NCBI GenBank assembly: GCA_964384915.1
Contig: CAYLMA010000012.1
Coordinates: 25,199-89,198 of the forward strand
Reading direction: 5' to 3'
Source: Sulfurimicrobium sp964384915
GTDB lineage: Bacteria; Pseudomonadota; Gammaproteobacteria; Burkholderiales; Sulfuricellaceae
Length of the DNA: 64,000 nt
Part shown: piece by piece, positions 33,072-41,524 of the stretch
Position numbering within the stretch: the first letter of the stretch is position 1
How the letters are laid out: each line of letters starts with the position of its first letter
Program-made: the position numbers and the translations under genes
The notes under the pieces: generated by a model
Seen by the model: only the letters and a program-made list of their open reading frames with translations
Database searches by the model: none
Told to the model about the DNA's origin: nothing

Positions 33072-34247
33072 TTAATCGAACATCGCCAGTTTCCGGGCCT
33101 GATCGACGCGCTCCCAGGTGAAATCCGGCTCTGCCCGCCCAAAATGCCCATAGGCAGCGGTCTGGCGATAGATGGGCCGCCTTAAATCCAGGCTGTCGAT
33201 AATGCCGCGCGGCGTCAGCTTGAAAGTGCCGCGCACCATCGCCTCCAGCTTATTGTCCGGCACGGTTCCGGTGCCGTAGGTTTCGATCAGCAGGGAGACC
33301 GGTTCCGCCACGCCGATGGCGTAAGCCAACTGAACCAGGCAGCGCCTGGCATAGCCCGCCGCGACCAGATTCTTGGCGATATAGCGGGCCATGTAGGCCG
33401 CCGAACGATCCACCTTGGTCGGGTCTTTTCCCGAGAATGCACCGCCGCCGTGAGGGCAGGAGCCGCCATAGGTATCGACGATGATCTTGCGCCCGGTAAG
33501 GCCGGTATCCCCATTGGGGCCGCCGATTTCGAACGGGCCGGCGGGATTGACCCACAGCTTGAACTCCGGCGTGCGGAGTTCCATCGGCACCAGCGGGTCG
33601 ATGATTTCGCGCGTGATTTCCTGCGCCACCCAGGCGGGGTCGAGATCGCGCTCGATCTGCGTGGAAATGACCACGTTCTCGATGCCCGCCACGCGATGCC
33701 CTTCGTAGGCGACCGTCACCTGGCTTTTGGCATCGGGACGCAACCACGGCAAGGCCCCGGACTTGCGCAACTCGGCCTGCTTTTGCACCAGGCGGTGCGC
33801 CAGCCAGACCGGGTAAGGCATCAGGTCCGGCGTCTCGTCGCAGGCGTAGCCGAACATCAGCCCCTGGTCGCCCGCGCCGATATCGCCGCCCGCAAGGGTG
33901 ATGCCCTTGTGGATCTGGATGGACTGGTGATTGAAGCGCACCTGCACCTCGCAGGCATCCGGGTCGATGCCGGTTGCGGCATCGCGGTAGCCGATGTCGC
34001 GCAGCACTTGGCGTGCAATTTCCTCGGCGCGCTCCTGAATTTCGCTGAACAGTTCCTTGCGCAGCGTTTTGAACTCGCCGGCGATCACCACCAGGTTGTC
34101 GGCCACGAACGTTTCGCAGGCCACCTTGGCCTCGGGCTCCTCGGCCAGGAAGGCGTCCAGGATGGCGTCCGAAATCTGGTCGGCGACCTTGTCAGGGTGG
34201 CCCTCCGCGACGGACTCGGAGGTAAAAAGATGGCGTCTGGCGTTCAT
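33072..34247 (-). CDS. metK: S-adenosylmethionine synthetase
   Basis: 391 residues from the ATG at 34247 (AAGGA six bases upstream). The protein starts with RRHLFTSESVAEGHPDKVAD; the ATP-binding motif GAGDQGLMFGYA and the Gly-rich loop GGGAFSGKDPTKVDRSAAY are intact. It forms SAM from methionine and ATP. It is convergent with the TonB-like gene. No SAM riboswitch was recognised upstream; instead an inverted repeat abuts its leader. Confidence 0.97.
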   Translation of the reverse strand: MNARRHLFTSESVAEGHPDKVADQISDAILDAFLAEEPEAKVACETFVADNLVVIAGEFKTLRKELFSEIQERAEEIARQVLRDIGYRDAATGIDPDACEVQVRFNHQSIQIHKGITLAGGDIGAGDQGLMFGYACDETPDLMPYPVWLAHRLVQKQAELRKSGALPWLRPDAKSQVTVAYEGHRVAGIENVVISTQIERDLDPAWVAQEITREIIDPLVPMELRTPEFKLWVNPAGPFEIGGPNGDTGLTGRKIIVDTYGGSCPHGGGAFSGKDPTKVDRSAAYMARYIAKNLVAAGYARRCLVQLAYAIGVAEPVSLLIETYGTGTVPDNKLEAMVRGTFKLTPRGIIDSLDLRRPIYRQTAAYGHFGRAEPDFTWERVDQARKLAMFD

Positions 34248-34263
34248 GGATTCATTCCTTATC

Positions 34264-34342
34264 AAACCCCCTCTAACTCCCCCTTGTCAGGGGGAGGACC
34301 AGAGCACTCCTCCCCTGACAAGGGGAGGCTGGGAGGGGTTTT
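34264..34342. repeat. 79-bp inverted repeat upstream of metK
   Basis: AAACCCCCTC and CTCCCCCTTGTCAGGGG on the left pair with CCCCTGACAAGGGGAG and GAGGGGTTT on the right, giving a long imperfect hairpin. It lies 17 bases before the metK start codon on the metK leader side. Confidence 0.8.
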
Positions 34343-34396
34343 ACTGCATGGTGCATTTTGTACATCGATTGCCCTGACAACAATATGTTCCTCCGC

Positions 34397-35518
34397 TCAA
34401 CGCGCCGCGAGGCGCCACAGCGAAGTCACCTCGGCCGCGCGCGCGGCGTGGAGCGGGTCGGCTTTATCCGAGGCACGGGGGTGAACCGGCTTCACATCCA
34501 TCCGCCCCACTACTTTCAAGCCGTTTTCGTCGAAAGCGGCAAGCAATTCCGCCCGTGAGCGCAACCCCAGGTGCTCGGCCAGGTCGGACAGGATCAGCCA
34601 GCCCTCGCCGCCCGGCTCCAGATGCGCCGCCAGCCCGGCCAGAAAGCCTTTCAGCATGCGGCTCTCCGGGTCGTAAATGGCGTGTTCGATGGGCGAGTTC
34701 GCGCGCGCCGGCAGCCACGGCGGGTTGCACACGACGAGGGGAGCGCGCCCCTCCGGGAAAAGATGAGCCTGGACGATCTCCACCTGCGCCGCCAGGCCGA
34801 GCCGCTCGATGTTCTCGCGTGCGCACGCCAATGCGCGCGGGTCCTGGTCGGTGGCCACGACGCGCTTCACCCCTCTCCTGGCAAGCAGCGCGGCCAGCAC
34901 GCCCGTTCCCGCGCCGATGTCGAAGGCCAGTTCCAGGGAAGGCAGCGGCGCTTCCGCCACCAGCCCCACATACTCGCCGCGAACCGGCGAGAACACCCCG
35001 TAGTGCGGATGGATGCGGCCGCCCAGCGCCGGGATTTCGACGCCCTTCTTGCGCCACTCATGCGCACCGATCAAGCCCAGCAACTCTCGCAGCGAGACCA
35101 CCGAGGGAACCCCGCCCGGACCATAAGCCTCAGTGCAAGCTTGCCGCACATCGGGCGCGCGCCGCAGGGGAATGCCGTAATCAGCCTCCAGGGGCAGCAA
35201 CAACATCCCCAGTATGCGCGCGCGCCGGGACTGGAACTGGCGATGGAAATGGAATGCCTCGCTCGGCGACGAGGCAGGCTTGCACGGTTTGCGGTCGATG
35301 CGGCGCGCCATGGCCTGCAGCAACTGGCGCGCATTCTGGAAATCCCCCCGCCACAAGAGCGCGGCACCCTCAGCAGCTTGGCGATAGGCCGCATCCGCCG
35401 TCATGCGGTCATCGGCGACCACTACCCGCTTGGGCGGCGGCGCCCCGCTCTCCGAACGCCAGCGCGCGGATCGGCTCTCGTCCGCCTCGGACCAGTCAAC
35501 AACAGGATATTCACTCAC
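34397..35518 (-). CDS. Class I SAM-dependent methyltransferase
   Basis: 373 residues. The N-terminal half (about 1-180) has no recognised domain. The C-terminal half carries the methyltransferase core: motif I LAFDIGAGTGVLAALLA, acidic residue in VVATDQDPRALACARENIER, and LVVCNPPWLPA (NPPW/NPPY type, used by N6/N5-amino methyltransferases such as RlmG, RsmC and HemK). A nucleic acid or translation factor target is therefore likely. It lies upstream of metK on the same strand. Confidence 0.82.
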   Translation of the reverse strand: MSEYPVVDWSEADESRSARWRSESGAPPPKRVVVADDRMTADAAYRQAAEGAALLWRGDFQNARQLLQAMARRIDRKPCKPASSPSEAFHFHRQFQSRRARILGMLLLPLEADYGIPLRRAPDVRQACTEAYGPGGVPSVVSLRELLGLIGAHEWRKKGVEIPALGGRIHPHYGVFSPVRGEYVGLVAEAPLPSLELAFDIGAGTGVLAALLARRGVKRVVATDQDPRALACARENIERLGLAAQVEIVQAHLFPEGRAPLVVCNPPWLPARANSPIEHAIYDPESRMLKGFLAGLAAHLEPGGEGWLILSDLAEHLGLRSRAELLAAFDENGLKVVGRMDVKPVHPRASDKADPLHAARAAEVTSLWRLAAR

Positions 35519-35670
35519 GCCGGCACAACCTTTGGCTTATTGCCAATTAATAAAAAAACAAACAATACAACATAATCGGCACGGGAAGTCCTGACAACGT
35601 GCCTATCAGGCGCCACCACGGCTTAAAAGCCCAAAAAAAACAGCAAAATCGCCCCCAATAATTTTGAGGG

Positions 35671-35711
35671 TTCGTTGCTTCATGCCCGAATATTCGGCAT
35701 GATTCAACGAA
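35671..35711. promoter_or_regulatory. 41-bp dyad upstream of a CBS-domain gene
   Basis: TTCGTTG..TCATGCC(C)GAA and TTCGGCATGA.TCAACGAA form a near-perfect dyad that ends 20 bases before the ATG at 35732. Either a protein operator or an mRNA hairpin just ahead of the ribosome site. Confidence 0.55.
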
Positions 35712-35731
35712 CATTCCCGGAGGGTCAAACC

Positions 35732-36184
35732 ATGAGTATTCGCGAAATTCTGGCTTCAAAGAAAAGCGTCGAGATCCACAGCATCGCTCCCGACCAATTC
35801 GTCCATGAGGCCGTTGCGCTCATGACTCGGCACGACATCGGCTCCCTGGTGGTGAAAGAGGACGGCAAAATGATCGGCCTGCTCACCGACCGCCACCTGG
35901 TGCGCGGACTGAGCAAGGCCAAGTGCAACCTGTGCAACACCCGGGTGCGCGAAGTGATGGTCGCCTCCCCCATCGTCGGCCACCCGGAGGATTCCGTCGA
36001 CCAGGTGCGGCAAGTGATGACCGAAAATCACATCAGCCATTTGCCGGTGGTGGATGAAAACGGACTGATGGGAATTATTTCCTTCTACGACGTCGCCCGT
36101 TCCGCCTTGAGCAATGTGGAATTCGAAAACAAGCTGCTCAAGCGCTACATCAAGAACTGGCCTGAGGACGAAGCGGGGGCTTAA
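35732..36184 (+). CDS. CBS-domain pair protein
   Basis: 150 residues made of two CBS motifs: IAPDQFVHEAVALMTRHDIG/LLTDRHLVRGL, then VGHPEDSVDQVRQVMTENHI/GIISFYDVARSAL. CBS pairs bind adenosine nucleotides or other ligands and act as small regulatory modules. Two Cys occur in KAKCNLCNTR between them. The start is the ATG at 35732 with GGAGG upstream. A long dyad precedes it. A second CBS protein is at 47661-48110. Confidence 0.88.
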   Translation: MSIREILASKKSVEIHSIAPDQFVHEAVALMTRHDIGSLVVKEDGKMIGLLTDRHLVRGLSKAKCNLCNTRVREVMVASPIVGHPEDSVDQVRQVMTENHISHLPVVDENGLMGIISFYDVARSALSNVEFENKLLKRYIKNWPEDEAGA

Positions 36185-36281
36185 CAGCCGCGACAGCCTG
36201 CCCGCTCCTTGATGCAAAGCAAGGCGCCTCGAACCATATCCGCTAAACTGTGCCCTCCACTACACATGGCTGCTGGATCAA

Positions 36282-38111
36282 ATGGAAGAACAGGTCGGTG
36301 CCCTGTGGCACAAACTCATCACCGGCGCGGCGGACAAGCGCTACCCGAAAGAGGCGGTTTCGCTGGAGCAGATCAGCAAGACCGCCGGCATCCTGTTCCG
36401 CGCCTGGGGCGGCGATAGCGGGCTCGCAGTCAAATCCGCCACGGCGACCGAGCACGGCGCCCGGCGCAGCCTGCTGCAGCGCATTGCCGGCAGCAACCTG
36501 AAGACCGAGCTGACCTGGCTGGACGGGGAAACCTTGAACCTGCCCACGGCCATCGACCTCTTTCCCCAGCGCGGGCTAAACCGCGACCTGTATCTCTGGC
36601 TGATCGCCCTGGCCGCCACCGCATCCGACCCGGCCCAGCCCTGGATACGGCGCAACCAGCAAGCCACGTTGGACGTCCTGGCACGCTTCCCCGGCCTGGC
36701 ACTCCGCTACCGCAGACTGGTGGATGCGGTGCTGGACATGCGTCCAGAGCCCGCCCGCCTGCCGCAGGGCGAACGCGAACAGGAGATCGCCATCCGCGCG
36801 GCGCTGCGGCATCCCGGCAGCGTGGAGCGCATGTCCCGCGCCAAGCGCCCGCCGCAGCCGGTCTACCTGTGGCTGCACCCCGTGCCCCCGGCCAGCGAGC
36901 CCGCCAGCGGCGGCAACAGCAGCGAACCGGAAAACCACGAGGGCGGCGAGAGCAGAAAAAGCGAGAAGGACAAGCGCTACCAGGCCGAGCGCGTCGACAT
37001 GCCGGACGGCAAGGACGGCTTCATGATGTTTTTTCGCGCCGAGAGCATTTTCAGCTGGGCCGAATACATCAAGGTCAACCGCCCCACCGAGGATGACGAT
37101 GCCCCCGACGAACGCCCGGCCGAGGATCTGGACCGCCTCTCCGTGGCGCAGGACGGCAAGACCACCGCCTCGCGCCTGAAGTTCGACCTCGACCTCCCGT
37201 CCGAGGAAGCGGACGACCGGCCGCTCGGCGGCGGCATCCTGTTGCCGGAGTGGCACTACAAGAAGCAGAAAATCCAGCCCGGCCACTGCCGCCTGCAGCC
37301 CATGGTGGCGCGCAACGCCGAGCCGCTGCCGCTGCCGGCGCATCTCGCAGCCACCGCGCGCCGCCTGCGCAGCCAGTTCGAGGCGCTGACCCCGGCCAAG
37401 GTGTGGATCAAGGGCCAGTTCGACGGCACCGAACTCGACCTCGACGCCTGCGTGCAATTCAGCGCCGACCGCATGAGCGGCCTGCAGGCCCGCGAACAGG
37501 GGCTGTACAAGGCGCACCACTACCGCGACCGCGATCTCGCCTGCCTGCTGCTGGCGGATCTGTCGCTCTCCACCGACGCCTACGTCAGCGACCACGCCCG
37601 CGTCATCGACGTCATCCGCGACACCCTGTTCCTGTTTTCCGAAGCCCTCTCGACCACCGGCGACCGCTTCGCCCTGTACGGCTTCTCCTCCCTCAAGCGC
37701 GAAAACATCCGCTTCCACGTGCTCAAGGAATTCGAGCACAAGTACAACGCCGAAGTGCGCGGCCGCATCCAGGCCATCAAGCCCGGTTTCTACACCCGCA
37801 TGGGCGCCGCCATCCGCCACTCCAGCCAGCTCCTCGCCAAACAGGCGGCGACGCAGCGCCTGCTGCTGATCCTCACCGACGGCAAGCCCAACGACCTCGA
37901 CCAGTACGAAGGCCGCTACGGCGTGGAAGACACCCGCGTCGCCATCCACGAGGCGCGCCAGATGGGCCTGCGCCCCTTCTGCGTCACCATCGACGAGAAA
38001 GGCAGCAGCTACCTGCCGCACCTGTTCGGCGTCAACGGCTACGTGGTGATCCGCAAGCCGGAAGAACTGCCACGCGAATTGCCGATGCTGTATGCGCAGC
38101 TGACGCGCTGA
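36282..38111 (+). CDS. norD: NorD, VWA-domain activator of NO reductase
   Basis: 609 residues. A divergent N-terminal half with a charged linker (about 205-235) is followed by a C-terminal von Willebrand A domain: MIDAS motif LLADLSLSTDAY, Thr/Asp loops and LLLILTDGKPNDLDQYEGRY. It matches NorD/CbbO proteins that work with NorQ to activate NO reductase. It is unusual in lying about 11 kb from norQ and 13 kb from norB. Confidence 0.92.
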   Translation: MEEQVGALWHKLITGAADKRYPKEAVSLEQISKTAGILFRAWGGDSGLAVKSATATEHGARRSLLQRIAGSNLKTELTWLDGETLNLPTAIDLFPQRGLNRDLYLWLIALAATASDPAQPWIRRNQQATLDVLARFPGLALRYRRLVDAVLDMRPEPARLPQGEREQEIAIRAALRHPGSVERMSRAKRPPQPVYLWLHPVPPASEPASGGNSSEPENHEGGESRKSEKDKRYQAERVDMPDGKDGFMMFFRAESIFSWAEYIKVNRPTEDDDAPDERPAEDLDRLSVAQDGKTTASRLKFDLDLPSEEADDRPLGGGILLPEWHYKKQKIQPGHCRLQPMVARNAEPLPLPAHLAATARRLRSQFEALTPAKVWIKGQFDGTELDLDACVQFSADRMSGLQAREQGLYKAHHYRDRDLACLLLADLSLSTDAYVSDHARVIDVIRDTLFLFSEALSTTGDRFALYGFSSLKRENIRFHVLKEFEHKYNAEVRGRIQAIKPGFYTRMGAAIRHSSQLLAKQAATQRLLLILTDGKPNDLDQYEGRYGVEDTRVAIHEARQMGLRPFCVTIDEKGSSYLPHLFGVNGYVVIRKPEELPRELPMLYAQLTR

Positions 38112-38154
38112 CAGGCTTCTTCGTGCATAATTCCCGCTTCAACAGCGATTGGGC

Positions 38155-38976
38155 ATGAACATGGATTGGCAAACAGCCGGCAGCTTTCAGGACATCCTCT
38201 ACCACAAGGCAGAAGGCATCGCCAAGATCACCATCAACCGCCCCGAGGTGCGCAACGCCTTTCGCCCGCAGACCGTGCAGGAGCTGATGCAGGCTTTCCA
38301 GCAGGCGCATCTCGATGCGGATATCGGCGCCATCATCCTCACCGGCGCGGGCGAGCAGGCTTTCTGCTCCGGCGGCGACCAGAAGGTACGCGGCGACGAT
38401 GGCGGCTACCATGATGCAGAGGGCACGCCGCACCTCAACGTGCTCGACCTGCAGATGCAGATCCGCCGCCTGCCCAAACCCGTGGTGGCCATGGTGGCGG
38501 GCTACGCCATCGGCGGCGGCCACGTGCTGCACCTGGTGTGCGACCTCACCCTTGCCGCCGACAACGCCCGCTTCGGCCAGACCGGCCCGCGCGTCGGCAG
38601 CTTCGACGCAGGCCTCGGCGCCGGCCTGCTGGCGCGCGCGGTGGGCCTGAAAAAAGCCAAGGAAATCTGGTTCCTGTGCCGCCAGTACGATGCCCATCAG
38701 GCGCTGGACATGGGGCTGGTGAACGCGGTGGTGCCGCTGGCCGAACTGGAGGCCGAGACCGTCAAGTGGTGCAAAGAAATGTTGCAACTCTCGCCCACCG
38801 CCCTGCGCATGCTGAAAGCCGCCTTCAACGCCGACACCGACGGTCTGGCAGGCATCCAGGAACTGGCAGGCAACGCCACCGCCCTTTATTACATGACTCC
38901 CGAAGGCCAGGAAGGGCGCAATGCCTGGCTGGAAAAGCGGCCGCCGGATTTCTCGAAATTCCCGCGGCGGCCATAA
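38155..38976 (+). CDS. menB: 1,4-dihydroxy-2-naphthoyl-CoA synthase
   Basis: 273 residues of the crotonase family with MenB-specific blocks: AFCSGGDQKVRGDDGGY (oxyanion-hole and substrate loop), MVAGYAIGGGHVLHLVCDLT, FGQTGPRVGSFDAGLGAGLL, KEIWFLCRQYDA and a C-terminal KRPPDFSKFP. It cyclises o-succinylbenzoyl-CoA in menaquinone synthesis. ATG 38155 is used; a TTG two codons upstream and an ATG at 38161 are alternatives. menA and menC lie 1-3 kb downstream. Confidence 0.94.
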   Translation: MNMDWQTAGSFQDILYHKAEGIAKITINRPEVRNAFRPQTVQELMQAFQQAHLDADIGAIILTGAGEQAFCSGGDQKVRGDDGGYHDAEGTPHLNVLDLQMQIRRLPKPVVAMVAGYAIGGGHVLHLVCDLTLAADNARFGQTGPRVGSFDAGLGAGLLARAVGLKKAKEIWFLCRQYDAHQALDMGLVNAVVPLAELEAETVKWCKEMLQLSPTALRMLKAAFNADTDGLAGIQELAGNATALYYMTPEGQEGRNAWLEKRPPDFSKFPRRP

Positions 38977-39009
38977 TTCACCTCATTCAGGATTGGACAG
39001 GGAGGACTG

Positions 39010-39170
39010 ATGGTGATCGGCACTTTTATTAAAACCAAGATTATCCAACTAGTTGATCAGGATCAGCTTGTCACACCTGCGGAATCTACTTGGGATGACT
39101 TCTTTTCCAGCACACCAAGCACAACTGATGACTTCATGGCCGAACGCGAGAGCAGGCGCGGCCGGGAGGG
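39010..39170 (+). pseudogene. VapB-type antitoxin remnant
   Basis: The frame from 39010 reads VTPAESTWDDFFSSTPSTTD then DFMAERES, the C-terminal toxin-neutralising tail of VapB antitoxins (W-D-x-F-F...S-D-D-F-M-x-x-R). The preceding residues only weakly resemble the AbrB-like DNA-binding part. The frame then runs on into unrelated sequence. No VapC follows. Confidence 0.55.
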
Positions 39171-39173
39171 GTT

Positions 39174-39346
39174 AAGGCTACCTCCATCGAAACCGCCGCC
39201 CAATCCGTCCTCAATGCCCGCGCCCAGTTCCCCGGCGTTACCCTGGCCGACCTCTACGACCCGCTCAGCATGCCGCCCGCGCTGCTCAAGGCGCTTCAGG
39301 CACGGGATCAGGCCGTGGACACCGCCTGCGGCAAAGCGCTTGTAAC
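39174..39346 (+). pseudogene. C-terminal remnant of a large DNA methyltransferase
   Basis: Frame 39174 reads KATSIETAAQSVLNARAQFP, GVTLADLYDPLSMPPALLKA and LQARDQAVDTACGKAL. The block LADLYDPLxMPPxLxKAHxALDxAVDxxYG is typical of the tail of MmeI/YeeA-type restriction-methylation proteins. Only about 57 codons remain. It is fused by chance downstream of the VapB remnant and ends at the higB promoter. Confidence 0.6.
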
Positions 39347-39373
39347 GTGTAAGCATACAGATTACAATCAGCC

Positions 39374-39652
39374 ATGATCAAAAGCTTCCGCCATGCCGGG
39401 CTTCAGGCTTTCTATGAAACAGGCTCCAAAGCGGGTATCCGTCCGGATCATGCGCCTCGATTAAAACGCATCCTTGGCGTACTGGATGCGGCACTGGTTA
39501 TCGGGCAAATCGATATGCCGGGGTTCAGGCTGCACAAGCTCAGTGGAAACCTGAGCGGCTTCTGGGCGGTAACAGTCAGCGGAAACTGGCGCGTCATTTT
39601 CCGCATTGAAAACGGGGAAACTGAACTCGTGGATTATCTGGATTATCACTAG
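39374..39652 (+). CDS. higB: HigB-type toxin (RelE family)
   Basis: 92 residues: MIKSFRHAGLQAFYETGS, then FRLHKLSGNLSGFWAVTVSG and NWRVIFRIENGE. This is the HigB/RelE fold of ribosome-dependent mRNA interferases, with the conserved WRVIF(R) strand. The toxin gene precedes the antitoxin gene by 9 bases, the usual higBA order. Confidence 0.93.
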   Translation: MIKSFRHAGLQAFYETGSKAGIRPDHAPRLKRILGVLDAALVIGQIDMPGFRLHKLSGNLSGFWAVTVSGNWRVIFRIENGETELVDYLDYH

Positions 39653-39661
39653 GAGCTCGCC

Positions 39662-39949
39662 ATGCGTATGCATAATCCGCCCCATCCGGGCGAAATTCTG
39701 AAAGAAGATGTGTTGCCGGAACTTGGCCTCACCGTGGGAGAACTGGCTGCTCACCTGGGTTTATCTCGCCCCCATCTTTCCAGGCTATTGAACCAGCATG
39801 CCGGAATCACGGCTGAAATGGACATCAAAATTTCCGAAGCGCTCGGCCAGCCCCCCGGCTTGTGGCTTCGCATGCAGGCAAGCTACGATCTTTGGCAGGC
39901 GCAGCAACGCCCCCGCCAGCATGTGGCGCCGCTACGCGTGGCAGCCTGA
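39662..39949 (+). CDS. higA: HigA-type antitoxin (XRE HTH)
   Basis: 95 residues with the family opening NPPHPGEILKEDVLPELGLT and a Cro/C1 helix-turn-helix (VGELAAHLGLSRPHLSRLLN), then KISEALGQPPGLWLRMQASY. It neutralises HigB and should repress the pair's promoter. Confidence 0.93.
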   Translation: MRMHNPPHPGEILKEDVLPELGLTVGELAAHLGLSRPHLSRLLNQHAGITAEMDIKISEALGQPPGLWLRMQASYDLWQAQQRPRQHVAPLRVAA

Positions 39950-39992
39950 GGCAGCACGACTTGACTGACCTGCCAGCCACTGAGGCAAGCCA

Positions 39993-40892
39993 ATGAACCC
40001 CCCCCGCCCCGCGGCCCTCCACGCCTGGCTGCTGGCCGCCCGCCCCAGGACACTGTCGGTTTCCGTGGCGCCGGTGCTGGCCGGCACCGCGCTGGCCTGG
40101 CTGGAAACGGCCACGGTTTTATGGCTGCCCGCCGCCGTGGCGCTGGTCGCGGCGCTCCTGATCCAGGTCGGCACCAACCTGCACAACGACGCGGCGGATT
40201 TCGCGCGCGGCGCGGATACGCCGGAGCGGCTGGGCCCGGCGCGGGCGGTGGCTTCCGGCTGGCTCACCGCGCGCCAGGCCGGGATGGCGGCGCTGGGCTG
40301 CTTCGCCCTGGCTTTGGGCGCCGGCGCCTACCTCGCCTGGCATGGCGGCTGGCCCATCGTGCTGCTCGGGTTGGCGGCGCTGGCTTCCGGCTGGGCCTAC
40401 ACCGGCGGCCCGCGCCCGCTCGCCTATACCGGCCTGGGGGAGGTGTTCGTGTACCTCTTTTTCGGGCTCGCCGCCGTGATGGGCAGCTTCTACCTGCAAA
40501 CCTTCCGCCTCGACTGGGCCGCCTTCGTCGCCGCCTCGATGCTGGGCATGCAGGCGGCGGCGGTGATCGTGGTCAACAACTACCGCGATCTCGACCAGGA
40601 TCGCGCCATCGGCAAGAACACCCTCGCGGTGCGCCTGGGGCGCGAGCGCAGCCAGGTCGAATACGGCCTGCTGCTGTTCCTGCCCTATCTTCTGCTGCCC
40701 GTGCTCTATGTCCTGACCGGCATGGCGCAGTGGGGCGCGGCCCTGCCCTTCCTTTCCCTGCCCTGGGCGATGCGCCTGCTGCAACGCTTCGCCACCGAGC
40801 CGGTTGGCCCCGCGTTCAACCACATCCTGGCGCAGACGGCCGCTTTGCAACTGCTGTTCGGCGTCCTGTTAAGCATGGGAATGATGTTATGA
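39993..40892 (+). CDS. menA: 1,4-dihydroxy-2-naphthoate polyprenyltransferase
   Basis: 299 residues, about nine membrane helices, UbiA superfamily. Prenyl-diphosphate site LIQVGTNLHNDAADFARGAD (NxxxD) and second Asp-rich site VVNNYRDLDQDRAIGKNTLA (NxxDxxxD) identify MenA. It attaches the prenyl chain to form demethylmenaquinone in the inner membrane. tlpA-like and menC follow. Confidence 0.94.
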   Translation: MNPPRPAALHAWLLAARPRTLSVSVAPVLAGTALAWLETATVLWLPAAVALVAALLIQVGTNLHNDAADFARGADTPERLGPARAVASGWLTARQAGMAALGCFALALGAGAYLAWHGGWPIVLLGLAALASGWAYTGGPRPLAYTGLGEVFVYLFFGLAAVMGSFYLQTFRLDWAAFVAASMLGMQAAAVIVVNNYRDLDQDRAIGKNTLAVRLGRERSQVEYGLLLFLPYLLLPVLYVLTGMAQWGAALPFLSLPWAMRLLQRFATEPVGPAFNHILAQTAALQLLFGVLLSMGMML

Positions 40893-40910
40893 AACCTGAA
40901 ACAACATTTC

Positions 40911-40983
40911 ACCGCGAAGGACGCGAAGGCTCACAAAGGAAAACCAGGGATCGCCTGCTTGCGTCCCAATGCGTCCTTTGCGG
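40911..40983. repeat. Imperfect inverted repeat, GCAAAGGACGCGAAGG family
   Basis: ACCGCGAAGGACGCGAAGG at the left end pairs imperfectly with GCGTCCCAATGCGTCCTTTGC at the right end. It is a diverged relative of the perfect element at 25366-25440 and lies just before the tlpA-like start codon. Confidence 0.75.
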
Positions 40984-41002
40984 CGCCAGCATTTTTCCCG
41001 GC

Positions 41003-41524
41003 ATGAAAATCATCGCCTTGCTCCTGGCCCTGTGCCTGGCGCAGGGCGTCCAGGCGGCGGAGGCGATTTCATCGGCGCCGCTGTACCAGGCTGCTTTCAG
41101 CGACCTGACGGGCCAGCCGGTGGCGCTGGAGCAGCTCCGGGGCAAGGTGGCGGTGGTTAACTTCTGGGCCACCTGGTGCCCGCCCTGCCGCAAGGAAATC
41201 CCGGACCTGATCGAGGCCCAGGAACAGTATCGCGAGCGCGATGTGGCTTTCCTCGGTATCGCGGTGGAAGACAACCGCGAGCTGGTGCAGGAGTTCGCCC
41301 GCGCCTACAACATCAACTACCCCCTGGTGGCCGGCAGGGAGCAGGGTATTGCGCTGATGCAGCGGCTCGGCAACCAGGCGGCGGGCCTGCCCTTTACCCT
41401 GGTGCTCGACGCACAGGGCAGGATTGTCGACACCCGGCGCGGGCCGATGAGCGCCGCGCGCCTGGAGCAGGCCTTGCAGGCGGCATTCGCAAGTTCCGGG
41501 CAAAGCGGTGCGGATACGCGCTAG
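41003..41524 (+). CDS. TlpA-like exported thioredoxin
   Basis: 173 residues: signal peptide MKIIALLLALCLAQGVQAAE, then a TlpA/ResA thioredoxin fold with the active site FWATWCPPCRKEI (CPPC) and the cis-Pro region AAGLPFTLVLDAQGRI. It acts in periplasmic thiol reduction, for example cytochrome c or haem protein maturation. The start is the ATG at 41003; a longer open reading in frame upstream overlaps menA and was rejected. Its 3' end overlaps the GTG start of menC. Confidence 0.9.
   Translation: MKIIALLLALCLAQGVQAAEAISSAPLYQAAFSDLTGQPVALEQLRGKVAVVNFWATWCPPCRKEIPDLIEAQEQYRERDVAFLGIAVEDNRELVQEFARAYNINYPLVAGREQGIALMQRLGNQAAGLPFTLVLDAQGRIVDTRRGPMSAARLEQALQAAFASSGQSGADTR

Noticed and set aside
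34248..34396. SAM riboswitch in the metK leader.
   Set aside because: The leader is an inverted repeat without SAM-I or SAM-II features.
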